Origin: Defluviitaleaceae bacterium
GTDB lineage: Bacteria > Bacillota_A > Clostridia > Lachnospirales > WQUN01
DNA length: 7,294 nt
Assembly (NCBI GenBank): GCA_009779525.1
Contig: WREB01000055.1
Coordinates: 1-7,294 of the forward strand
Direction of reading: 5' to 3'
How positions within the stretch are numbered: the first letter of the stretch is position 1; each line of letters begins with the position of its first letter. Positions 1-5,887 of the stretch are shown here, piece by piece. Both the position numbers and the translations under genes were made by a program. Below the pieces are notes generated by a model. That model was not told the origin of the DNA, searched no databases, and saw only the letters and a program-made list of their open reading frames with translations.

Positions 1-116
1 ACCGCCGCCGTCTGGCCGCCGACTGATTTTCGGATTAGAGCGCCGGCGTCGCTTAATATTTTTGAACCGATAATGACGTCGTAGTTATGGGACGCGCTGA
101 CCGTAATCGTTTTCAT
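1..116 (-). CDS. aroB: 3-dehydroquinate synthase, N-terminal fragment (gene continues beyond the window)
   Basis: Only the first 38 codons are present, beginning [20 protein letters not shown], and the frame is open to the window edge. The opening pattern (a short beta strand, then Y-x-V-I-I-G-S, then a helix with an LSDAG-type turn) is typical of the N-terminus of 3-dehydroquinate synthase. That cytosolic enzyme needs NAD and a divalent metal and converts DAHP to 3-dehydroquinate, the second step of the shikimate pathway. The catalytic residues lie outside the window, so the call rests on the N-terminal match plus position directly after aroF and tyrA. The start codon overlaps the tyrA stop as ATGA (113-116), which implies translational coupling; only a weak GAG-type ribosome binding site is visible inside the end of tyrA. 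An unrelated protein is possible but unlikely in this operon. Confidence 0.85.
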   Translation of the reverse strand, partial: MKTITVSASHNYDVIIGSKILSDAGALIRKSVGGQTAA

Positions 117-946
117 ATTGAATCCAGCTCTTCTTTCAAGCGGCTGCCCTCCTCGAGCAATTTTGCCAAAACACCGGCGTTTTTTACAAAAAGCGCGTCC
201 CTGTATTGCGCGAGCGATTGTATAAAAAAATCTAACTCCCCGACGAGAAAGTCGCCGTTGTCCATGCAAAGCTGCGACCACATGTCGGCGTCAAGCCGCG
301 CCACGCGGGTCAGGTCCTGATAGCTTCCGGCGGAGAACCCTTTGTGCCCCCGCGCCGTCGGGCTTTTGATGTATGCGTTTGAGACCAAATGAGCCATTTG
401 GGAACTGAACGCGATCATTTCGTCATGCTTTTCGGCGGTGGTCACGGTCAAATGCCCGAATCCGACGGGCTTTATTATTTTTTCTATCCGGCTAAGCAAA
501 GTCGGGTCGTCGTAAACGGGCGGAACAAGGATCATGGACGCGCCGTTAAACAGATCGGCGCGGCTGTTTTTGAAACCCGCCTTGTGGCTTCCCGCCATCG
601 GATGCCCGCCTACGAACGTAAATCCGTATTTGTTCGCAAGCGGAAAGCATTCCTTGCAGACGGAACGCTTGACCCCGCAGCAGTCGATCACAACCGTATT
701 TTTCGCGATGGCGGGCGCGGTGTTTGCCAGGTACTTGACCGCGTCCGCGGGGTTTACCGCGATAAATATCGCGTCGCAGCCGCCGATCGCGCCATCGTCA
801 AGCTCACCGTCCGCGGCGCCGGATAATTGCGCGAAGCTTTGGATCGCCGCGTCCGTGTCGAAACCGTAAACCTTGTGGCCGTCGGCCTTATACGCTTTCG
901 CCAAGGAGCCGCCGATCAGCCCGAGCCCAACTATCCCTATAGTCAT
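113..946 (-). CDS. tyrA: Prephenate dehydrogenase (NAD-type, no ACT domain)
   Basis: This 277-residue cytosolic enzyme should oxidatively decarboxylate prephenate to 4-hydroxyphenylpyruvate, the committed step to tyrosine. The N-terminal Rossmann fold opens with GLGLIGGS (residues 7-14). Asp30 at the end of the second strand (VYGFD) suggests NAD rather than NADP. The substrate-site signature [13 protein letters not shown] (113-125) carries the conserved His115. A second conserved-type histidine is His186 (SSQMAH), and the prephenate-binding arginine is probably Arg214 (QDLTR). The helical C-terminal domain ends at residue 277, leaving no room for an ACT domain, so allosteric control through ACT is not expected. 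The start at 946 was chosen because MTIGIVGLG begins exactly at the Rossmann strand; an upstream in-frame ATG at 1030 would add 28 basic residues encoded inside aroF. The start overlaps the aroF stop as ATGA (943-946), and the stop overlaps the aroB start in the same way. Arogenate specificity cannot be excluded from sequence. Confidence 0.93.
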   Translation of the reverse strand: MTIGIVGLGLIGGSLAKAYKADGHKVYGFDTDAAIQSFAQLSGAADGELDDGAIGGCDAIFIAVNPADAVKYLANTAPAIAKNTVVIDCCGVKRSVCKECFPLANKYGFTFVGGHPMAGSHKAGFKNSRADLFNGASMILVPPVYDDPTLLSRIEKIIKPVGFGHLTVTTAEKHDEMIAFSSQMAHLVSNAYIKSPTARGHKGFSAGSYQDLTRVARLDADMWSQLCMDNGDFLVGELDFFIQSLAQYRDALFVKNAGVLAKLLEEGSRLKEELDSI

Positions 947-1947
947 GAAACTACCGCCTCGCGTATCTTTCGCACCATTGCGGAAACTTCGGCGAACTGT
1001 TCCGGCGTGAGCGACTGCGCGCCGTCGCAAAGCGCGTTTACGGGGTCGTTGTGGACTTCGATCATCAGAGCGTGCGCCCCGGCCGCCACCGCTGCCATCG
1101 CCATCGGCAAAACCAACCGCGCCACCCCGGTCGCGTGGCTGGGGTCGACCACTACCGGCAGATGCGTAAGGTCGCGCAGCATCGGTATCGCCGAAAGGTC
1201 GAGCGTGTTGCGCGTGTAGGTTTCAAACGTGCGGATTCCCCGCTCGCATAAAATAACGTTGTGATTGCCGCCGGCCATGATGTATTCGGCGCTCATAAGG
1301 AGCTCCTTTAGCGTGTTCGCGAGTCCGCGTTTGAGCATTACGGGCTTTTGGGTCATGCCGAGCTCCTTAAGCAATTCGAAGTTTTGCATGTTGCGCGCGC
1401 CCACCTGAATAATGTCGACTTGCTCGAACATCGGAAGATGGGTCGCGTTCATGATTTCGGTTACTATCGGCATTCCGGTTAGCTTTTTCGCTTCCAAAAG
1501 CAGTTCAATGCCGTCCGCGCGCATCCCCTGAAAATCGTAGGGCGAGGTGCGCGGTTTGAACGCTCCGCCGCGTAAAAGCGCCGCGCCGGAAGCGCGAACG
1601 CTTTGCGCGATCGATAGTATCTGTTCGGGGGATTCCACCGAACACGGTCCGGCTATCATTTGAAAATGAGAGCCGCCGATCTTTATGCCGCCGGCCTCGA
1701 CAACGCTGTCTTCGGGATGGAATTTCCGGTTCGCCCTCTTAAACGGCTCGGAAATGCGCTTGACCGAATCGACCATTTCCAAGCTTTCCAATAATTCCGC
1801 ATCAATTTGACTTGTGTCGCCAATCAGGCCGAGTATCGTGTAAAATTCGCCTTTTGAGGTATGGACCGCAAGCCCTCTGTCCTTTAGCCATACGGTTAGG
1901 CTCTCGATCTGCTCGGTCGTCGCGCTTGGCTTTAATACGGCAATCAT
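943..1947 (-). CDS. aroF: 3-deoxy-7-phosphoheptulonate (DAHP) synthase, type I-beta with N-terminal regulatory domain
   Basis: This 334-residue enzyme condenses phosphoenolpyruvate and erythrose 4-phosphate to DAHP, the first step of aromatic amino acid synthesis. Residues 1 to about 70 form the ferredoxin-like domain seen in Thermotoga-type enzymes (MIAVLKP... [14 protein letters not shown]). In that family this domain mediates feedback inhibition by tyrosine and phenylalanine. The TIM barrel follows, with AGPCSVES (99-106), [13 protein letters not shown] (125-137), [10 protein letters not shown] (181-190), [10 protein letters not shown] (233-242) and VDPSHATG (267-274). The predicted metal ligands Cys102, His271, Glu297 and Asp308 are all present. 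The start at 1947 was preferred over an ATG at 1962 because GGAGG (1956-1960) lies 8 bases before it, and because the protein then begins at the family's usual MIxVLKP; the upstream ATG contains that binding site. Expression should depend on the T-box leader immediately upstream. The gene symbol could equally be given as aroG or aroA(G) in other nomenclatures. Confidence 0.95.
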   Translation of the reverse strand: MIAVLKPSATTEQIESLTVWLKDRGLAVHTSKGEFYTILGLIGDTSQIDAELLESLEMVDSVKRISEPFKRANRKFHPEDSVVEAGGIKIGGSHFQMIAGPCSVESPEQILSIAQSVRASGAALLRGGAFKPRTSPYDFQGMRADGIELLLEAKKLTGMPIVTEIMNATHLPMFEQVDIIQVGARNMQNFELLKELGMTQKPVMLKRGLANTLKELLMSAEYIMAGGNHNVILCERGIRTFETYTRNTLDLSAIPMLRDLTHLPVVVDPSHATGVARLVLPMAMAAVAAGAHALMIEVHNDPVNALCDGAQSLTPEQFAEVSAMVRKIREAVVS

Positions 1948-1955
1948 CGCATTTT

Positions 1956-1960
1956 CCTCC
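1956..1960 (-). promoter_or_regulatory. Ribosome binding site of aroF
   Basis: On the minus strand the sequence reads GGAGGAAAATGCGATG. A full GGAGG is spaced 8 bases from the ATG at 1947. It decides the start: the alternative ATG at 1962 lies within this site and has no purine-rich stretch at a suitable distance. Confidence 0.85.
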
Positions 1961-1980
1961 ATAAGTTATAATTGGATAAA

Positions 1981-2017
1981 ATAAAAATCCCCGAGCAAGC
2001 TAAGGCTCGCTCAGGGA
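1981..2017 (-). terminator. Rho-independent terminator of the T-box leader
   Basis: The minus strand has a 13-bp stem between TCCCTGAGCGAGC (2017-2005) and GCTTGCTCGGGGA (2000-1988), with two G-T wobbles and a four-base loop. A run of five T follows (1987-1983). The base of the 5' arm (CGTCCCT, 2019-2013) is also the 3' arm of the antiterminator, so the two structures exclude each other as in standard T-box attenuators. It lies 34 bases before the aroF start. Confidence 0.92.
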
Positions 2018-2051
2018 CGAAAATATACATTTCCGCGGTACCACCCTGATT

Positions 2052-2066
2052 ACGGTTAAAAACCGT
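2052..2066 (-). other. Additional hairpin between stem III and the antiterminator
   Basis: ACGGTT and AACCGT pair perfectly over 6 bp with a three-base loop. The element lies between stem III (2090-2075) and the T-box core (2047-2034), where many T-box leaders have only a short linker. It may help coaxial stacking of stem III on the antiterminator or may simply be a linker hairpin. Confidence 0.6.
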
Positions 2067-2275
2067 CGCTCATCGGGATCAAACAATCCCTGCCCCTATG
2101 ACGGAGGGCGCTCCGTATGCTCCTACTCAATTTCAAAGCATCGGCTCGGGAGTGTATTTATATACCCTTTCGGCAGCTGCTTGCACCAAACGCAGCATCT
2201 CTAATCACCGGCGCCGCCGCCGATAATACCGAGCGAAGGTATTTTTCTCTCCGTCAAAGCCTTATATTGCCATGT

Positions 2276-2303
2276 ATTATACGCCGTTAAAAAAAGGCGT
2301 CAA
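2276..2303 (-). promoter_or_regulatory. Sigma-70-type promoter of the T-box/aroF operon
   Basis: The minus strand has TTGACG (2303-2298), a 16-bp spacer and a perfect TATAAT (2281-2276). Transcription would start around 2268-2270, directly before stem I of the T-box leader, which is where it is expected. The spacer includes a run of seven T. A short inverted repeat, ACGCC/GGCGT (2281-2285 and 2296-2300), overlaps the edges of both boxes. It may be coincidental or may mark a binding site. Confidence 0.88.
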
Positions 2304-2331
2304 CGTTTTTTTTGATTTTGCAAACTGCGCT

Positions 2332-5300
2332 TTATTTCTGCAAATGTTTTCGCAGCATCCGAAGCATTTCGCCGTAGTCGATCGGCTTGCCGATGTGGTC
2401 GTTCATCCCCACGGCCAGGCATTTTTCCACGTCGTCCCGAAAAACGTTCGCGGTCATCGCGACGATGGGTATCTCGGGCGCGCGCGCCAGGTCAAGCGAC
2501 CTGATGTGCTGCGTCGCGGTCAGGCCGTCCATCTCGGGCATCTGCAAGTCCATGAAGATCATGTCGTAGCGCTCGGGCGAGGAGTTGAATTTTTTTACGG
2601 CGTCGAGGCCGTTGACCGCGCATTCGATGACGAGTTTCGTCGGCTCGAGGAGGGCGATAACGATCTCGCGGTTAATCTCCAAGTCTTCGGCTAGCAAAAT
2701 CGTGTGCCCCTCGAAGGAGTCGGCTTCGTCGTCGCAGGCTCCGTCCCCGGCCTTGGCATTTCCCGCGCCCGCGTGCCTGGCTATCGCGTCGATTATATCC
2801 GAAGGGAAAATAGGCTTCGGAAGGAAGCCGCTCACGCCGGCCGATCTCGCCTCGCGTTCGATTTCATTGAAATCATTTGCCGAAATCATGATTATCGCGG
2901 AATCCTCGGGGATCTTTTCGCGGATTAACCTTGTCAGGTCGATCCCGTCCATTTCCGGCATCATGAAGTCGACGAAACATATGTCGTAGCCCGGATTCGC
3001 GGATAGCATCTCAAGCGCCTTCCCGCCGTTTCGCGCCGTTTCGCATATATATCCGACCCGTTCGGAAAGCGACGTGAAGTATTCGAGCGTCTCGGGTTCG
3101 TCGTCCACGACTAAAATGCGCACGCCTTTAAGGCTGGCGCTTTGCGCGTGCTCGACGAATTCGCTGGCGGAGCGTCCGAGCTTGACCGTGAAGATGAACG
3201 TCGCGCCCATTCCCAGCTCCGAATCGATCCAGATGTCGCCGCCCATCAGCTCGATGATCCGCTTGGAGATCGCGAGCCCGAGCCCGGTGCCTCCGTATTT
3301 GCGCGAGGTGCTGCTTTCGGCCTGCTCGAACGAAATGAAAAGCCGCTCCTGCTGCTCGGGGCTGATGCCTATTCCGGTGTCGGAAACCTCGATTTTAAGC
3401 GTGACCGAATCGTCGTCCTCGCCCGCGAATTTTAACCTGAGTATTATCGCGCCCTCTTCGGGGGTGAACTTGGTCGCGTTGGACAGCAAATTGGTTATCA
3501 CCTGCGCGAGCCGCTGGTCGTCGCCTATTAGCCGCTGCGGGATCCGCGGGTCCAAGTTTATGGTAAATTTTTGGCTGCGCTCGTTGACTCGGAAGCCAAT
3601 GAAGTTGGAAACCTTGTGCAGCATCTTTTCGAAGTCGAAGTCCATGTTGGAAAGCTCGAACTTGTTAGCTTCGATCTTCGACATGTCAAGCACGTCGTTG
3701 ATGACGCCGAGCAAGTGGGACGAGGCGCCCTCGATCTTGTCGAAGGCGTAGTCCTTTTTTTCGGAGTCGCGCGCCGACTTGCCGATCGTCGTCATACCGA
3801 CGATCGCGTTCATGGGGGTACGGATCTCATGGCTCATGTTTGAGAGGAAATTTCCCTTCGCCTGGCTCGCCGCCTTGGCCTTATCAAGCGCGGACTCGAG
3901 GTCCTGCGTCATCTCGTTACGTAGCAGCGCGTTAGCGATAAGCAGGCTGCCCGAGCGGAGTATCGATTCCTCGTTGGCGTTGAAGAACCGCTCGGTGCTG
4001 CAGTCGTCGAACCCGACGAACCCCCAAAACCTGCTGTGCAAAAAGACCGGGACGACGAGTATCGATATGATGCCCTGCGAAGCGAGCTGCTCCTGCTCCT
4101 CGGGCGACATAGAGCTTACGATGCCGTTGACGCATTCGTCGCGCTCGAATTTTTCGCGCCAGCCCGGCATGTGCTCGTCGTACGAAATGTCGACGGTGTA
4201 CGTGTTGCCCTGCTGGGGCTCGGCGCCTTCCGACCATTCGTAGAGCTGGGTGCAGTATAGCTTGCCTTCCAAATCCTGGTTCTTCCATATATAGACGCGG
4301 TCCGCCCCGACCGCGTTCGCCATCATCCCCATGCTTTGAAGGAGCGCGTCGTTGAATTTATCCTTGTCGACCTCGGCCTGCAGCAGCAGCGAAATCGCGT
4401 TGTTGACCGCGCTAAGGAGCGTGTCGCGCTGCTCGACGTCCTTCGTCGCCCGCCTCAGCTCGGCGTTCGACGCGTTGAAGCGGTTCCAAGCCTTTTGGAT
4501 TATCCGGGCCAGCTCGCCGAATTCGTCGTCGCGCTTCCCGCCAAACACGGCCTCCTCGTCTTCCTTCGTTTCGGAAACGCTTGCCGTAAGGCTCTTCAAC
4601 GGAACGAGGATGAGGCGGCGCGTCAAAATCGTGCTCGCGAGCGTATAGACGATGAACGCGGAGACCAGCGTGAAGACGAGCGGGAGCAGTATCGCCGTGC
4701 TGAAGAGCGAATTGTTGTTGAAAAACGTCACGACCATCCAGTCCGAGTTCGCGATCGGCGCGACCGAGGCGTAGCCGTACGGGCCGTCGAGGAGCTCGGT
4801 CAGCTCCGGCTCGATTCCCAGCTCGAAATAGCCCACGATCTTCGACAGGTAATCCTCGATAAACTCGATGAAGTTGGGGTCCTCGCTCTCCTCGCTTATG
4901 TGCCTGCCCTCGCGTTCGGAAATTTCCTCGCCGTAATGGCTCGCGAGCAGGATCTCCCCATTTTTGTCGATGACGAAGCCCCTGACGTTGGTCTCGTCGT
5001 AGCGCGCGAACATCGACTGCAGCATTTCCTCGACGCGAAGTCCCGCGCAAAACACGCCGACGATCCCTTCCTCGGAGATCACCTTGTGGTTTATCCAAAT
5101 GCGGCGCTCGTTCGTCACCTTATCTATGTCGATGTTGTAAGCGAATTCGTTTTCGGACTCGAGCAAACCGAAATACCATTCGTTGTAAGGGTCGTCCCGA
5201 AGCAGCACGTCGAACGGCAAAAATTCTTCCAGCGTGCCGCCCGTGATCGAAAATTCGTTAAGCGACTCGTTGATCGCGAAATAGAGTTCGCCGCTTAAAA

Positions 5301-5634
5301 GCAGGCCCATGTAGTCCATCATCTCGTCGTACGCGGCCTCGCGTTTTTCAAGATCGTCTTCGTCGGCGAACCAGTCGGTCACCGCCTTCGAGCGCGCCAC
5401 CTTTTGCACGAGCGCGAGGTCGCGGCTGATGTTGAGGTTAAATTTGTCGACCGCCTCGAGGGAATAGAAGAACGCGAAATTTTCAGACGCCTTGTTTGCG
5501 ACGGAAATGACCATGATGGTAGCCATGCTGATAATTAAGACTAGAATCAGCACGAGCATGAACAGATTTATGTTCCTGAACCTAGTTGCGATCTTGCCGC
5601 CGCCGGTTAGCGCGCCGCCCGATTGCTCCGCCAT
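2332..5634 (-). CDS. Membrane hybrid sensor histidine kinase (Cache-HAMP-GAF-HisKA-HATPase-REC-REC)
   Basis: This 1100-residue kinase should sense an extracellular cue and relay phosphate to its own receiver domains. A cytoplasmic tail of about 22 residues precedes TM1 (23-45). An extracellular Cache-like domain (about 50-300) contains DDPYNEWYFGLLES and a FVIDKNGEILLAS strand pair. TM2 (312-337) leads to a HAMP-like linker (about 338-392, with DDEFGELA) and a GAF domain (about 405-575, VGADRVYIW and FWGFVGFDDC). After a short coiled coil, HisKA has NMSHEIRTPMNA with phospho-acceptor His602. The ATPase has the N box NLLSNATKF (715-723), DTGIGI (752-757) and GGTGLGLAI (781-789). REC1 (about 838-955) has Asp844/845, acceptor Asp889 and Lys940; REC2 (about 977-1098) has Glu983/Asp984, Asp1029, Thr1061 and Lys1083. 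All key residues are intact. No HPt or DNA-binding domain is present, so a separate partner is needed. The start at 5634 has AAAGGG 7 bases upstream; a further in-frame ATG at 5721 would encode unconvincing sequence from the intergenic region. The ligand is unknown. Confidence 0.93.
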   Translation of the reverse strand: MAEQSGGALTGGGKIATRFRNINLFMLVLILVLIISMATIMVISVANKASENFAFFYSLEAVDKFNLNISRDLALVQKVARSKAVTDWFADEDDLEKREAAYDEMMDYMGLLLSGELYFAINESLNEFSITGGTLEEFLPFDVLLRDDPYNEWYFGLLESENEFAYNIDIDKVTNERRIWINHKVISEEGIVGVFCAGLRVEEMLQSMFARYDETNVRGFVIDKNGEILLASHYGEEISEREGRHISEESEDPNFIEFIEDYLSKIVGYFELGIEPELTELLDGPYGYASVAPIANSDWMVVTFFNNNSLFSTAILLPLVFTLVSAFIVYTLASTILTRRLILVPLKSLTASVSETKEDEEAVFGGKRDDEFGELARIIQKAWNRFNASNAELRRATKDVEQRDTLLSAVNNAISLLLQAEVDKDKFNDALLQSMGMMANAVGADRVYIWKNQDLEGKLYCTQLYEWSEGAEPQQGNTYTVDISYDEHMPGWREKFERDECVNGIVSSMSPEEQEQLASQGIISILVVPVFLHSRFWGFVGFDDCSTERFFNANEESILRSGSLLIANALLRNEMTQDLESALDKAKAASQAKGNFLSNMSHEIRTPMNAIVGMTTIGKSARDSEKKDYAFDKIEGASSHLLGVINDVLDMSKIEANKFELSNMDFDFEKMLHKVSNFIGFRVNERSQKFTINLDPRIPQRLIGDDQRLAQVITNLLSNATKFTPEEGAIILRLKFAGEDDDSVTLKIEVSDTGIGISPEQQERLFISFEQAESSTSRKYGGTGLGLAISKRIIELMGGDIWIDSELGMGATFIFTVKLGRSASEFVEHAQSASLKGVRILVVDDEPETLEYFTSLSERVGYICETARNGGKALEMLSANPGYDICFVDFMMPEMDGIDLTRLIREKIPEDSAIIMISANDFNEIEREARSAGVSGFLPKPIFPSDIIDAIARHAGAGNAKAGDGACDDEADSFEGHTILLAEDLEINREIVIALLEPTKLVIECAVNGLDAVKKFNSSPERYDMIFMDLQMPEMDGLTATQHIRSLDLARAPEIPIVAMTANVFRDDVEKCLAVGMNDHIGKPIDYGEMLRMLRKHLQK

Positions 5635-5677
5635 CAGGTAACCCTTTCGCCGCCCGTCATAATTTATAGAACGCGCC

Positions 5678-5689
5678 GATAATATTATC
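5678..5689. repeat. Perfect 12-bp palindrome GATAATATTATC
   Basis: The sequence equals its own reverse complement. It lies in the divergent intergenic region 44 bases before the kinase start and overlaps its candidate -10 region. It could be a small operator, but AT-rich palindromes of this size also arise by chance in promoters. Confidence 0.4.
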
Positions 5690-5706
5690 CCTATTCTATA
5701 CCCGAA
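5679..5706 (-). promoter_or_regulatory. Possible promoter of the kinase gene (weak)
   Basis: On the minus strand TTCGGG (5706-5701) is followed after 16 bp by TATTAT (5684-5679), about 45 bases before the kinase start. Neither box is close to consensus at every position. Other AT-rich hexamers nearby (GATAAT at 5689-5684, TATAAA at 5668-5663) could serve instead. Confidence 0.25.
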
Positions 5707-5802
5707 CCGGGCCGCATGCAAACCCGCCCGCGACGCGGACTAATGCGCTGCGCCTTTTCCCGTTTTCGCGCCGCGCAATTCCAACAAACCCCGCGCCTTT
5801 AA

Positions 5803-5811
5803 TGGTATTAT
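5803..5811 (+). promoter_or_regulatory. Possible extended -10 promoter of the LRR gene
   Basis: TGGTATTAT reads as an extended -10 element (TGn followed by TATTAT). No good -35 hexamer lies 16-18 bp upstream, which extended -10 promoters tolerate. Transcription would begin near 5818, just before a strong purine-rich stretch at 5835-5842. It is the best plus-strand candidate in this intergenic region, but support is only motif-based. Confidence 0.35.
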
Positions 5812-5834
5812 TTAAACGAAGCCGTCACCTGGAC

Positions 5835-5842
5835 GGGAGGGG
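5835..5842 (+). promoter_or_regulatory. Shine-Dalgarno-like GGGAGGGG without a matching start codon
   Basis: This purine-rich run has the strength of a ribosome binding site, but no ATG, GTG or TTG follows at 5-10 bases in any frame. The LRR reading frame is open from 5816 through this site. Initiation at a rare codon (for example ATA at 5858), or an error in the sequence, would extend the LRR protein at its N-terminus. Confidence 0.4.
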
Positions 5843-5887
5843 ATTTCGGCGCTTCAAATATTCGCTAAAAAAACGATTGTCGGCGGC

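Larger units (their letters stand above)
1981..2269 (-). promoter_or_regulatory. T-box riboswitch leader, predicted tRNA-Tyr specific
   Basis: The leader carries the T-box core AGGGTGGTACCGCG (2047-2034). Stem I runs from about 2261 to 2143: GGCTT pairs with GAGCC and GGAG with CTCC at its base. Above them is an AT-rich internal loop, and a distal hairpin GCTGC/GCAGC carries the typical GTTTGGTGCAA loop. The 3' side of the internal loop reads AAATACACTCC, placing a UAC tyrosine codon (2156-2154) at the specifier position. A stem II hairpin (2141-2117), a stem IIA/B-like hairpin with possible pseudoknot partner (2116-2092) and stem III (2090-2075) follow. The antiterminator pairs AGGG and GCG with CGTCCCT around the bulge TGGTACC. 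The TGGT bulge fits a tRNA ending ACCA (discriminator A), as expected for tRNA-Tyr. When uncharged tRNA-Tyr accumulates, the antiterminator should form and aroF-tyrA-aroB be transcribed. The T-box assignment is near certain; the tyrosine specifier is inferred from manual alignment and the operon's function. Confidence 0.93.

Noticed and set aside
389..826. Plus-strand open frame opposite tyrA
   Set aside because: It is antisense to conserved tyrA motifs and its translation shows no recognisable domain.
947..1030. Upstream in-frame start for tyrA at 1030
   Set aside because: The added residues lie inside aroF and precede the Rossmann strand that normally opens the protein; the ATGA overlap gives a natural start at 946.
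2166..2200. TGG in the distal loop of stem I as a tryptophan specifier
   Set aside because: The GTTTGGTGCAA loop is the conserved distal-loop type of T-box stem I, not the specifier loop, and the TGGT bulge does not fit the usual discriminator of tRNA-Trp.
2281..2300. ACGCC/GGCGT inverted repeat as a terminator for the kinase gene
   Set aside because: The stem is only 5 bp, the T run is in the loop rather than after the stem, and it overlaps the operon promoter.
4336..5298. Long plus-strand open frame of 320 codons opposite the kinase gene, and similar shorter frames at 3074-3751 and 2272-2694
   Set aside because: They are antisense to a continuous kinase with intact motifs in every domain. 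Their translations are Arg/Val/Glu-rich low-information sequence, as expected from antisense of GC-biased codons, and no ribosome binding sites support them.
5635..5721. Upstream in-frame start for the kinase at 5721
   Set aside because: The extra 29 residues are encoded by AT-rich promoter-like sequence, while the ATG at 5634 has an AAAGGG site and places the first membrane helix at a normal distance.
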